Source: Acidobacteriota bacterium (GTDB taxonomy: Bacteria; Actinomycetota; Acidimicrobiia; Acidimicrobiales; Ilumatobacteraceae). From it: DNA of 50,884 nt. Made by a program: the position numbers and the translations under genes. Location of the stretch: positions 1 through 50,884 of the forward strand of contig JAGWXX010000006.1 of assembly GCA_018969685.1 (NCBI GenBank). The letters run 5' to 3'. The notes beneath the pieces are model-generated. The model saw only the letters and a program-made list of their open reading frames with translations, was not told where the DNA came from and ran no database searches. Below, one piece after another: positions 19,516-28,206 of this stretch; positions within the stretch are counted from its first letter, which is position 1, and each line of letters opens with the position of its first letter.

Positions 19516-20259
19516 TTACCTCCTGTACTCCGGTTCCTCGTCGTCGAGGATCTCCATCAGCGCCGACAGGTGCAGGTCGGCGAACTCCGGGTACTCGCGC
19601 CATTGCGTGCACGCGAGGGCCGCGACCTCGTCGGGGACGAGCTGCAGCGGCCGTCCGGTCGACAGCGCGAGCACCTGCAGCTGCGAGGCGCGCTCGAGGT
19701 AGTACAGCTCGTCGAAGGCCTGGGCGACGGTCTCGCCCACGACGATCACGCCGTGGTTGCCGAGGAACAGCACGTCGTGGCGGTCGCCGAGCAGCGACGC
19801 GACGCGCTCGCCCTCGGTCGGGTCGAGGGCCATGCCCGCGTAGTCGCGGTCGTAGGCGATGCGCCCGTGGAAGCGGCACGCATTCTGGTCGAGCATGAGG
19901 AACTCGAAGCCCGACAGGCACGCCAGCGCTGTGGCGTGCGGCATGTGGGTGTGGAGGATGCAGCGCGCGCGCGGCACGTTGCGGTGCAGGTAGCCGTGCA
20001 GGATCCACGCCGTCGGGTCGACGTCGTGGTCCATCGGGTCGTCGGCGAGGTCGCGGGAGCGCACCTTGACGAGGTCGGACGCGCGGACGCGCGAGAAGTG
20101 CGCACCGCGCGGGTTGATGAGGAACTCCTGCCCGTCACCGGACACCGCGGCGCTGAAGTGGTTCGCGGTCGACTCGTGCAGGCCGAACCGGGCGGCCCAG
20201 CGGAACGCGGCAGCCAGCTCGCGCCTCGTGCGCTTCGTCTCGCCCATCCCGCGACCCAT
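19516..20259 (-). CDS. Class II aldolase/adducin family protein
   Basis: The 247-residue protein has the class II (zinc) aldolase fold signature: FGLHESTANHFSAAV near the N-terminus, the H-x-H metal ligands in CILHTHMPHATALA, and the third-ligand region GNHGVIVVGETVAQAF. Families with this fold cleave sugar phosphates by retro-aldol reaction or decarboxylate beta-keto acids. No phosphorylating kinase accompanies it here, so a non-phosphorylated substrate is likelier. Start choice between ATG 20259 and ATG 20247 is open, as neither has a clear Shine-Dalgarno site. It follows the HIBADH-type gene by 12 bases, and its TAA stop lies inside the next gene's ribosome-binding site. Confidence 0.82.
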   Translation of the reverse strand: MGRGMGETKRTRRELAAAFRWAARFGLHESTANHFSAAVSGDGQEFLINPRGAHFSRVRASDLVKVRSRDLADDPMDHDVDPTAWILHGYLHRNVPRARCILHTHMPHATALACLSGFEFLMLDQNACRFHGRIAYDRDYAGMALDPTEGERVASLLGDRHDVLFLGNHGVIVVGETVAQAFDELYYLERASQLQVLALSTGRPLQLVPDEVAALACTQWREYPEFADLHLSALMEILDDEEPEYRR

Positions 20260-20271
20260 CGTATTGCCCGG

Positions 20272-21183
20272 CTACTCCAGCTCGGCCGGAAAGCCGGGGG
20301 CGCGCAGGTCGGTGCCCAGGGCATCCTCCAGCAGCTTGACGACCTGCGACGACCAGGCCCCGCCGCCGTAGGCCTCCTTGGCCCGGATGAACGTCTGGTA
20401 GGTCATGCCCGCGAGGTCGAGGGGCACCCCGGTGTCGCGGCCCATCGACATCGCGAACCCGAGGTCCTTCAGCGCGAGGTCCATCGTGAAGTTGATGTTG
20501 TACGAGCCGTTGAGGATGACCTGGCTCTCCGTCTCGTGCACGAAGCTGTTGCCCGACGAGTTCCTGATGGCCTCGAACGCCGTCGCGAGGTCGAGCCCTC
20601 CGCGCTTGGCGAGCATCAGCGCCTCGCCCGCCGCCACGAGGTGGATGAACGCCAGCATGTTCGTGATCACCTTGATCACCGCCGCCTTGCCGAGCGGTCC
20701 GATGTAGAGGACGGGGTTGCCCATCGCCGCCAGCACCTCCCGGCGCGACTCGAAGAGCGCCTCGTCGCCGCCGACGAGGACCGTGATGTCCCCGTGCGCC
20801 GCCTTGTGCACGCCCCCGGTCACCGGCGACTCGAGCACGCGGATGCCCTTCGACGCCGCGAGCGCGCCGAGGCGCAGGGTCTCGGACTGGTCGTTCGTGC
20901 TCATGTCGACCCACGCCGCACCGGTACCCGCGAGCGACTCGAGCACGCCGCCCGGCCCGGCGACGACCGCGTCGATCGCCCTCGGCGACGGGAGGCACGT
21001 GAACACCGTCTCGCGCCCGCGGCACGCGTCCGCGATCGACGGAGCCCAGGTCGCGCCCCTCGCCACGATGGGCGCCGCGGCCCCCTCGTCGAGGTCGTGC
21101 ACCGCGACGTCGTGCCCCGCGCGCACGAGGCTCGACGCGAGGTGCTTGCCGATGTTGCCCAGTCCGATGAATGCGCAGCGCAC
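20272..21183 (-). CDS. Beta-hydroxyacid dehydrogenase (3-hydroxyisobutyrate dehydrogenase family)
   Basis: The 303-residue NAD(P)-dependent enzyme has the Rossmann motif CAFIGLGNIGKHLASSLVRAGH (residues 3-24), the substrate-binding SPVTGGVHKAAHGDITVLVGG, and the catalytic Lys/Asn block AAVIKVITNMLAFIH (K-x3-N). It belongs to the group containing 3-hydroxyisobutyrate dehydrogenase and tartronate semialdehyde reductase and would oxidise a beta-hydroxy acid or reduce the matching semialdehyde. The ORF track joins it to a meaningless 5' extension. The true start is GTG 21183, 11 bases after the aldehyde dehydrogenase stop, with GGGAGG 5 bases upstream. Confidence 0.87.
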   Translation of the reverse strand: MRCAFIGLGNIGKHLASSLVRAGHDVAVHDLDEGAAAPIVARGATWAPSIADACRGRETVFTCLPSPRAIDAVVAGPGGVLESLAGTGAAWVDMSTNDQSETLRLGALAASKGIRVLESPVTGGVHKAAHGDITVLVGGDEALFESRREVLAAMGNPVLYIGPLGKAAVIKVITNMLAFIHLVAAGEALMLAKRGGLDLATAFEAIRNSSGNSFVHETESQVILNGSYNINFTMDLALKDLGFAMSMGRDTGVPLDLAGMTYQTFIRAKEAYGGGAWSSQVVKLLEDALGTDLRAPGFPAELE

Positions 21184-21194
21184 GTCGGCCTCCC

Positions 21195-22691
21195 CTACAG
21201 CTGGATCCAGGTGGTCTTCAGGTTGGTGTAGCCCTCGATCGAGTGCAGCGAGCGGTCGCGGCCGGTGCCCGACTGCTTGAACCCGCCGAACGGGGTCGTG
21301 ATGCTGCTGCGGTCGAAGGTGTTGACCCACACCGTGCCCGCGCGCAGCTGGCGCGCGATGCGGTGGGCGCGGCTCACGTCGCGCGTCCACACCGCGGCGC
21401 CCAGCCCGTACTGCGTGTCGTTGGCGACCCGCACGGCCTCCTCCACGCCGTCGACGCGGACGGAGGCGAGCACCGGCCCGAAGATCTCCTCGCGCTCGAT
21501 GCGCATGCCCGGCGTGACGCCCTGGAAGATCGTCGGCGGGATGAAGACGCCGCCCTTGACCGGCTCGACCGGCTCCCCGCCGGTGTGGAGCTTCGCGCCC
21601 TCGTCGCGGCCGACCTTGATGTACTCGTTGATGCGGTCGAACTGGGTCCGGTCGACGATCGTCCCCATCGCGGTGGACGGGTCGTAGGTGTCCCCCGGCA
21701 TGATCGAGCGCGACACGTCGCGCACCCGCTCGAGCAGCTCGTCCTCGACACGCGAGTCGACCAGCACGCGGGTGCCCGCGTGGCACGTCTGGCCGGCGTT
21801 GTAGAACACGCCCCACGCGATCGCGCTCGCCGCGGCCGCCAGATCCGGGCAGTCGTCGAGCACGAGGTGCGGCGTCTTGCCGCCCAGCTCGAGCGACACG
21901 GCCTTGGCGTTGCTCTCGGCGGCGTACTTGAGGAAGTACTTGCCGACCTCGGTGGAGCCGGTGAACGCCAGCTTGTTCACGTCCATGTGGCGGCCGAGGG
22001 CCGCACCCGCGGTCGGGCCGAATCCGGTGACGACGTTGAGCGCGCCGTCGGGGAGGCCCGCCTGCGCGCCGAGCTCGGCGAACAGCAGTGCCGACAGCGG
22101 CGACTGCTCCGCCGGCTTCAGCACGACCGAGTTGCCGGCAGCGAGCGCAGCACCCACCTTCCACGACGTGATGATGAGCGGGTAGTTCCACGGCACCACC
22201 GCGCCGACGACGCCCATCGGCTCGCGCTCGATGATGGCGATGGAGTCGCGCGGCACCGGGGCGACCTCGCCGTACAGCTTGTCGATCGTCTCGGCGTACC
22301 ACTGCACGTTGTTCGCGCACGACGCCACGTCGACGTTGAGCGAGTCGCTGATCGGCTTGCCGCAGTTCATGGTCTCGAGGATCGCCAGCTCCTCTGCGTG
22401 CTCGCGGATGAGCGCGGCCCAGCGCAGCATGACGTTCTTGCGGTCGAGCGGGGCCATCTCGCTCCACGCGCCGGAGTCGAAGCATCGGCGCGCCGCGGCG
22501 ACCGCACGGTCGACGTCGGCGGCGTCGCCCTCGGCGACGCGCGCGATGAGCCCCCCGTCCCGCGGGTTGACCGAATCGAACGTCTTGCCGCTCGCCGCGT
22601 CGACGAACGACCCGCCGATCCACAGCTTCGTGCGCGACACGGGCCTGCCCGCGCGCTCGGTCCACTGTTCCTTCGTCAGCGTCGACGACAT
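21195..22691 (-). CDS. NAD-dependent aldehyde dehydrogenase (PuuC/betaine-aldehyde-like)
   Basis: The 498-residue ALDH has all landmarks: VVPWNYPLI, KPAEQSPLSAL, FTGSTEVGKY, the catalytic Glu in LELGGKTPHLV, and the catalytic Cys in AGQTCHAGTRV. The C-terminal GGFKQSGTGRDRSLHSIEGYTNLKTTW closely recalls gamma-glutamyl-gamma-aminobutyraldehyde dehydrogenase (PuuC), and related enzymes also oxidise betaine aldehyde. It opens the seven-gene operon. The ATG at 22691 has GAGGGGAG 6 bases upstream and a TAGCGT -10 candidate 38 bases upstream. The extended ORF to 23351 overlaps the divergent sulfotransferase gene antisense and is rejected. Confidence 0.92.
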   Translation of the reverse strand: MSSTLTKEQWTERAGRPVSRTKLWIGGSFVDAASGKTFDSVNPRDGGLIARVAEGDAADVDRAVAAARRCFDSGAWSEMAPLDRKNVMLRWAALIREHAEELAILETMNCGKPISDSLNVDVASCANNVQWYAETIDKLYGEVAPVPRDSIAIIEREPMGVVGAVVPWNYPLIITSWKVGAALAAGNSVVLKPAEQSPLSALLFAELGAQAGLPDGALNVVTGFGPTAGAALGRHMDVNKLAFTGSTEVGKYFLKYAAESNAKAVSLELGGKTPHLVLDDCPDLAAAASAIAWGVFYNAGQTCHAGTRVLVDSRVEDELLERVRDVSRSIMPGDTYDPSTAMGTIVDRTQFDRINEYIKVGRDEGAKLHTGGEPVEPVKGGVFIPPTIFQGVTPGMRIEREEIFGPVLASVRVDGVEEAVRVANDTQYGLGAAVWTRDVSRAHRIARQLRAGTVWVNTFDRSSITTPFGGFKQSGTGRDRSLHSIEGYTNLKTTWIQL

Positions 22692-22729
22692 CGTGTGCTC
22701 CCCTCGGATTGCCTCCGTGCCGGCTCGCG

Positions 22730-22735
22730 ACGCTA
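22730..22735 (-). promoter_or_regulatory. Putative -10 (TAGCGT) of the seven-gene catabolic operon
   Basis: TAGCGT on the minus strand lies 38 bases before ATG 22691, giving a short leader with a Shine-Dalgarno site. No recognisable -35 or operator palindrome was found in the 118-base divergent spacer (22692-22809). Confidence 0.35.
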
Positions 22736-22796
22736 CCAGTGCGCGAACCGCACGACCGGCTCGAGGCGGTGCGCCGGCCATGCCTCGGCCGTTCCG

Positions 22797-22802
22797 TAGG
22801 AT
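22797..22802 (+). promoter_or_regulatory. Putative -10 (TAGGAT) for a leaderless sulfotransferase transcript
   Basis: TAGGAT with a 7-base spacer to GTG 22810. This is the reason for preferring that start over ATG 22780, which lies upstream of the hexamer. Confidence 0.5.
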
Positions 22803-22809
22803 CGCCGCG

Positions 22810-23598
22810 GTGGCGCCCGACCGGATCCTCGTCATCGCCTCCGTCGAGCGGACGGGCAGCACGCTGCTGTGCTCGGTGCTCCGCGCCACCGGCGTCGCGG
22901 GCAACCCGATCGAGTACGCGAACATCCACACGCGCAACTTCCTGCGCCTCGCCGACGAACTGGGCGCACCGCGGCTCCGTGCAGGACGGCGCACCATCGG
23001 CCGCCTGCGGCGCGCCGCCGGCAGGTACCCGTGGCGGGACGCGTCGTGGTTCGAGGACGGGTCGTTCGCGGAGTACCTGCGTGCCGTCGCCGCGGCGAGG
23101 GCCACGGCGAACGGCGTCTTCGGCATGAAGGTGCACTGGAACCAGTACCGGCAGCACCTGCTCGACCTCGGGCTCGACGCCGGCTCGTGGGGCGCGCCGG
23201 TCTCGTGGGTCCGGCTGACCCGGCGCAACGAGGTCGCCCAGGCCGTGTCGTTCGTGCGGGCGTCCCAGACGCGGTCGTGGAACAGCAACATGGAGGTGCG
23301 CGCCGGCGCCTCGTACGACGCGGATGCGATCGAGGCCGCGCTCGGGCGCATCGCCGATGAGAACGCGAGCTGGGACCGCTACCTCGCCGGCATCGGCGCC
23401 GATCCCCTCCACGCGACGTTCGAGGACCTCATCGGCGACCTGGACGGCACCGTGCGCCGGATCCTCGCCACCGTCTCCGCCGAGGCCACGGTCGTCCCGG
23501 CGCCGACCACCGAGCAGCAATCGGGCTCGAGCAGCCGCGGGTGGATCGAGCGGTTCCTCTCGGAGCGCCCGCAGCACCGCCACCGCGCCGGGGGCTGA
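22810..23598 (+). CDS. Stf0-type sulfotransferase
   Basis: The 262-residue protein starts with a 5'-phosphosulfate-binding loop typical of sulfotransferases (VIASVERTGSTLLCSVLRATG, about residues 8-28). It then has NGVFGMKVHWNQY and VSWVRLTRRNEVAQAVSFVRASQTRSW, the 3'-phosphate-binding RxxxxxQAxS region of the Stf0 family, whose founder sulfates trehalose at position 2. It would transfer sulfate from PAPS to a sugar or other hydroxyl group; the acceptor is unknown. GTG 22810 is chosen for the TAGGAT at a 7-base spacer. It is divergent from the catabolic operon, and 38 bases separate its stop from menB. Confidence 0.75.
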   Translation: MAPDRILVIASVERTGSTLLCSVLRATGVAGNPIEYANIHTRNFLRLADELGAPRLRAGRRTIGRLRRAAGRYPWRDASWFEDGSFAEYLRAVAAARATANGVFGMKVHWNQYRQHLLDLGLDAGSWGAPVSWVRLTRRNEVAQAVSFVRASQTRSWNSNMEVRAGASYDADAIEAALGRIADENASWDRYLAGIGADPLHATFEDLIGDLDGTVRRILATVSAEATVVPAPTTEQQSGSSSRGWIERFLSERPQHRHRAGG

Positions 23599-23636
23599 GC
23601 GGTGGCGCCGGCGCGCCCTCCTGCGACACTGGGGAC

Positions 23637-24542
23637 ATGAACCCCGTCTCGGAGATCTTCGACCCGTCCGCCTGGCGCGAGGTCGCCGGGTTCTCCTTCG
23701 AGGACATCACGTACCACCGCAGCACCGGGCACGGGACCGTCCGCGTCGCGTTCAACCGGCCGGAGGTGCGCAACGCCTTCCGACCCCGAACGGTCGACGA
23801 GCTCTTCGTGGCACTCGACCATGCCCGGCAGACGAGCGACGTCGGGTGCGTCCTGCTGACCGGCAACGGCCCGTCGCCGAAGGACGGCGGCTGGGCGTTC
23901 TGCAGCGGCGGCGACCAGCGCATCCGCGGGCGCGACGGGTACAAGTACGCGAGCGGCGACGACCCGACGACGATCGACGCGGGCCGCGCGGGGCGCCTGC
24001 ACATCCTCGAGGTGCAGCGGCTCATCCGCTTCATGCCGAAGGTCGTCATCTGCGTCGTCCCGGGCTGGGCGGCCGGCGGCGGGCACAGCCTGCACGTCGT
24101 GGCCGACCTGACCATCGCCAGCCGCGAGCACGCGCGCTTCAAGCAGACCGACGCCGACGTCGCCAGCTTCGACGGGGGCTACGGCTCGGCCTACCTCGCC
24201 CGGCAGGTGGGCCAGAAGTTCGCGCGCGAGATCTTCTTCCTCGGCCGCGAGTACTCGGCCGAGGACGCGCACCGGATGGGGATGGTGAACGCCGTCGTGC
24301 CGCACGCCGAGCTCGAGCGCACCGCGCTCGAGTGGGCGCGCGAGGTGAACGGCAAGAGCCCCATGGCGCAGCGGATGCTGAAGTTCGCCTTCAACCTCGT
24401 CGACGACGGGCTCGTCGGCCAGCAGCTGTTCGCGGGCGAGGCGACGCGTCTCGCCTACATGACCGACGAGGCCGCCGAGGGGCGCGATTCGTTCCTCGAG
24501 AAGCGTCCTGCCGAGTGGAACGCCTTCCCCTGGCAGTACTGA
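23637..24542 (+). CDS. menB: 1,4-dihydroxy-2-naphthoyl-CoA synthase MenB
   Basis: The 301-residue crotonase-fold enzyme has MenB-specific blocks: FEDITYHRSTGHGTVRVAFNRPEVRNAFRP, WAFCSGGDQRIRGRDGY, CVVPGWAAGGGHSLHVVADLTIAS and FDGGYGSAYLARQVGQK. It cyclises O-succinylbenzoyl-CoA to dihydroxynaphthoyl-CoA in menaquinone synthesis. Other men genes are not in the window. The ATG at 23637 has GACACT 6 bases upstream (a weak -10) and GGGGA close by, so the start is safe but its mode of initiation is unclear. The stop is followed directly by the SpoU gene (TGAGTG), implying co-transcription. Confidence 0.92.
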   Translation: MNPVSEIFDPSAWREVAGFSFEDITYHRSTGHGTVRVAFNRPEVRNAFRPRTVDELFVALDHARQTSDVGCVLLTGNGPSPKDGGWAFCSGGDQRIRGRDGYKYASGDDPTTIDAGRAGRLHILEVQRLIRFMPKVVICVVPGWAAGGGHSLHVVADLTIASREHARFKQTDADVASFDGGYGSAYLARQVGQKFAREIFFLGREYSAEDAHRMGMVNAVVPHAELERTALEWAREVNGKSPMAQRMLKFAFNLVDDGLVGQQLFAGEATRLAYMTDEAAEGRDSFLEKRPAEWNAFPWQY

Positions 24543-25337
24543 GTGGCTGAGCGCGCGGCTGGCGCGGACGACCCGCGCCTCGCGCCGCTGCGCATGCGCG
24601 AGCGCCAGCTGACCACCATCGCCGACCGGCGCTCGGACGCCGCCGCGGGGCGGTTCGTGGCGGAGGGCGACCTCGTCGTCGAGCGCGCCGTCGCGGCGGG
24701 GTGCACCCCCGAGGTGCTGCTGTGCGGCGATGCCGAGGCGGCGCGGCTGGAGCCGCTCGTCGCGGGCTCCGGCTGCACGGTGCTCGTCGCCGGCGAGGAC
24801 GTGCGACGCGAGGCCACCGGGCTCGGCGTCGCCCTCGGCGCGATCGGCGCGTTCCGCAGGCCCGCGCCGCGCACGGCGACGGACGTGCTCGCCGACGCGA
24901 GGCGCATCGTCGTGCTCGACCGCGTCGACAACCCCGGCAACGTCGGCGCGATCGCGCGAACCGCGGTGGCGCTCGGGTGGGACGCGCTCCTGCTGGAACG
25001 GACGAGCGCCGACCCGCTCGCACGACGGGCGCTGCGCACCAGCATGGGTGCCGCCCTGTCGCTGCCGTGGGCGCGCACCGACGACCTCGCCGGCACCGTG
25101 GCGGGCCTCGTGCGCGACGGCGTCGACGTCGTGGCCCTCGACCCCGGCGGACCGGCGGATGCGTCGGCGCTGCCGGCGGCGGCACGACGTGCCGTCGTGC
25201 TGGGCGCCGAGCGGGAGGGCGTCGATCCCGACGTGGCCGCAGCGTGCTCGACCGTCGCGCGGATCCCGATGGCGGCGGGCACCGACTCGCTGAACGTGGC
25301 GGCGGCCGCCGCCGTCGCATGCTGGCTGCTGCGCTGA
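24543..25337 (+). CDS. SpoU/TrmH-family RNA 2'-O-ribose methyltransferase
   Basis: The 264-residue SPOUT enzyme has an N-terminal substrate-recognition domain (about 1-95, RRSDAAAGRFVAEGDLVVERA) and the three SpoU motifs: VDNPGNVGAIARTA (motif 1), AVVLGAEREGVD (motif 2) and RIPMAAGTDSLNVAAAAAV (motif 3), which form the trefoil-knot AdoMet site. The target RNA (tRNA or 23S rRNA) cannot be assigned. GTG 24543 abuts the menB stop without a gap. It ends convergently one base from the truncated haemoglobin gene. Confidence 0.87.
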   Translation: MAERAAGADDPRLAPLRMRERQLTTIADRRSDAAAGRFVAEGDLVVERAVAAGCTPEVLLCGDAEAARLEPLVAGSGCTVLVAGEDVRREATGLGVALGAIGAFRRPAPRTATDVLADARRIVVLDRVDNPGNVGAIARTAVALGWDALLLERTSADPLARRALRTSMGAALSLPWARTDDLAGTVAGLVRDGVDVVALDPGGPADASALPAAARRAVVLGAEREGVDPDVAAACSTVARIPMAAGTDSLNVAAAAAVACWLLR

Positions 25338-25338
25338 C

Positions 25339-25737
25339 TCAACCCGCGCGGTTGACCATGTGCTCCGCGGCGCGCGCGAAGTAGTCCGCCATCTCGTCGC
25401 GCAGCTCCGGCGCGACGGCCCGTTCGGCCGCCGTGGCGTCCAGCGCGGCGAGCATGTGCACCATCCACCGGTCGCGCTCGACCGCGCCGATCGCGAACGG
25501 CGCATGGCGCATGCGCAGCCGCGGGTGGCCGCGCTCCTCGCTGTACGCACCGCTGCCGCCCCAATACTGGACGAGGAACATCGCCAGCCTCCGCCTCGCC
25601 GCCGACAGGTCGTCCCGCTCGGGATACAGCGGCAGCAGCACCTCGTCGCCGGCGACGCCCTCGTAGAAGCGCTCCACCAGCCGCTCGAAGAACGCGTCCC
25701 CGCCGACCGCCCCGTGGAGTCCGTCACCCCCGCTCAC
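25339..25737 (-). CDS. Group II truncated haemoglobin (GlbO-type)
   Basis: The 132-residue globin of the 2-on-2 group II class contains GGDAFFERLVERFYEGV (helix B with the B10 Tyr), LPLYPERDDLSAARRRLAMFLVQYWGG (CD/E region), and LRMRHAPFAIGAVERDRWMVHM (proximal His followed by the group II G8 Trp). These proteins bind O2 tightly and are linked to redox or peroxide chemistry. The start GTG 25737 forms a GTGA overlap with the enoyl-CoA hydratase stop, and most of the longer ORF is shadow. It is the last gene of the secA-prfB-ftsEX transcription unit, an unusual neighbour for a globin. Confidence 0.88.
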   Translation of the reverse strand: MSGGDGLHGAVGGDAFFERLVERFYEGVAGDEVLLPLYPERDDLSAARRRLAMFLVQYWGGSGAYSEERGHPRLRMRHAPFAIGAVERDRWMVHMLAALDATAAERAVAPELRDEMADYFARAAEHMVNRAG

Positions 25738-26606
25738 TGGAAGCCGGGCTCCTCCATCCAGGGGAGGACGTCCGGCAGCCCGTCGCTGACGCGGTCGACG
25801 AAGCGCGGCGGGCGCTTCTCGAGGAAGCTCGTCACGCCCTCCGCCGCATCGGCCGACCTGCCGCGTGCCTGCATCCCGCGCGAATCGGCGCGGTGCGCCT
25901 CCATCGGGTGCGCGGCGCCGAGCATCCGCCACAGCATCCTCCGCGCAAGCGCCACCGACACCGGTGCGGCGTTGTCCGCGATCTCCCGCGCCAGTGCGCG
26001 CGCGTCGTCGAGCAGCCGGTCGGGGGCGTGCAGGCTGCGCACCAGTCCCCCGGCCAGCGCCTCCTCGGCGCCGAACACGCGTCCGGTCGCGACCCACTCC
26101 TGCGCGCGGGAGATGCCGACGATCCGCGGCAGGAACCACGACGAACAGGCCTCGGGCACGATGCCGCGGCGCACGAAGACGAAGCCCATCTTCGCGTCCG
26201 TCGACGCCATGCGCACGTCCATCGGCAGCGTCATCGTGATGCCGACGCCGACCGCGGGGCCGTTGATCGCGGCGATGACCGGCTTGGTGCAGTCGAAGAT
26301 CCGCAGCGACACCGTCCCCCCGCCGTCGCGGCGCACCCCGTCGCCGCCGTCCTCGCTCAGCTCCGGTCCCGCGAACGTGCCGCCACCCCCGCCCAGGTCG
26401 GCACCCGCGCAGAACGCGCGCCCCGATCCCGTCACGATCACCGCCGAGACGCCGTCGTCGGCGTCGACGAGGTCGAAGGCTGCGATCAACTCGCGCATCA
26501 TCGTGCCCGTGAAGGCGTTCAGCCGTTCCGGACGGTGCAGCTCGATCGTCGCGACGCGGTCCTCGACCCCGTAGCGGATGTGCTCGAAGCCGGCCACGTG
26601 CGTCAC
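25734..26606 (-). CDS. Enoyl-CoA hydratase/isomerase (crotonase) family protein
   Basis: The 290-residue crotonase has [21 protein letters not shown] at the N-terminus, oxyanion-hole segments [15 protein letters not shown] and [23 protein letters not shown], and [24 protein letters not shown] carrying the acidic position of hydratases. A roughly 25-residue glycine- and acid-rich insertion follows the ADLG motif. It probably acts on an acyl-CoA in beta-oxidation; the substrate is unknown. GTG 26606 overlaps the ftsX stop as GTGA, tying it translationally to the division operon. Similar family members exist as orphan echA genes in actinobacteria. Confidence 0.85.
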   Translation of the reverse strand: MTHVAGFEHIRYGVEDRVATIELHRPERLNAFTGTMMRELIAAFDLVDADDGVSAVIVTGSGRAFCAGADLGGGGGTFAGPELSEDGGDGVRRDGGGTVSLRIFDCTKPVIAAINGPAVGVGITMTLPMDVRMASTDAKMGFVFVRRGIVPEACSSWFLPRIVGISRAQEWVATGRVFGAEEALAGGLVRSLHAPDRLLDDARALAREIADNAAPVSVALARRMLWRMLGAAHPMEAHRADSRGMQARGRSADAAEGVTSFLEKRPPRFVDRVSDGLPDVLPWMEEPGFQ

Positions 26607-27504
26607 ACGTCGAGGAAGCGGGACGCGGCGATCGCCGAGCCGACCGCGCCGACGAGCGCGCCGGTCGCCAGCAGGACCAGCATCGTGGTCGTGAGGTACG
26701 ACGACGGCACGACGAGCGAGGAGATGCCCGTGCCGGGCTTGAATCCCGCCACGCCGTTGGTCCACGCGGCGTTGAGCGCCCACAGGCCGCCGCACGCGAC
26801 GAGCGAGCCGATGAGCCCCTGCAGCAGGCCCTCCAGCATGAAGGGAATGCGGATGAACCAGTTGGTCGCGCCGACCAGCTTCATCACCTCGATCTCGCGG
26901 CGCCGGGCGAACATCGCCGTTCGGATGGTGTTCCAGATGAGGCCGACGGCGACGACGAGCAGCACCATCGACATCACGAGCGTGACGTTCCGGACGAACC
27001 CCGACAGCGTCGAGATCACCTCGAACTCGTCCTCCGCCAGCGCCACGTCCTCGACCCCCGGGAGCGTGCGGAACTGGTCGGCGAGCGAGCGCACGAGCGC
27101 GGGGTCCTGCGTCAGCGGAACGACCTTGAACTGCGACGGGACGTTCTCCGGCGTGAGGAGGCTGAGCGTGACGGGGTCGCCGGCGAAGATCCGGGTCGCC
27201 TCCTCGTAGGTTCCGATCTTGTCGACGTACTCCAGGCGGTTGGCGTCGACGACGGTCGAGGCCTGGCGGATGGAGCCGTCGATGAACGAGATCTGCTCCG
27301 GCGTCGCGTCTGCCCGGACGAACACGATCATCTCCACGTCGCCGCGCCACTGGACGAGGAGGTTCGAGAAGCCGCGCTGGATGAGGAACGTCGCACCCAC
27401 GAGGAGGAGCGCGATCGCCGAGGTGAGCACGGCCGCCACCGTCAGCGTCAGGTTCCGGCGGAAGCTCGCCCACGTCTCGCGGAACGCGTATGCGACGCGC
27501 GAGA

Positions 27505-27508
<4 letters not shown>
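26603..27508 (-). CDS. ftsX: Cell division protein FtsX
   Basis: The 301-residue membrane subunit of FtsEX has an N-terminal cytoplasmic amphipathic start ([16 protein letters not shown]), the first transmembrane segment (about 22-45), an extracellular loop of about 130 residues, and three further membrane helices, with the conserved [28 protein letters not shown] segment between the second and third. FtsEX controls peptidoglycan hydrolases at the septum. GTG 27508 overlaps the ftsE stop (GTGA), and its own stop overlaps the next gene's GTG. No M23 peptidase partner is adjacent. Confidence 0.94.
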
Positions 27509-28182
<674 letters not shown>

Positions 28183-28206
28183 CGATCCCCCTTCTCGGGC
28201 GTCATC

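Noticed and set aside
20272-23583. 1103-residue minus-strand ORF
   Set aside because: Only the last 303 residues match a family (HIBADH). The rest is an out-of-frame, Arg-rich shadow of the aldehyde dehydrogenase and sulfotransferase genes.
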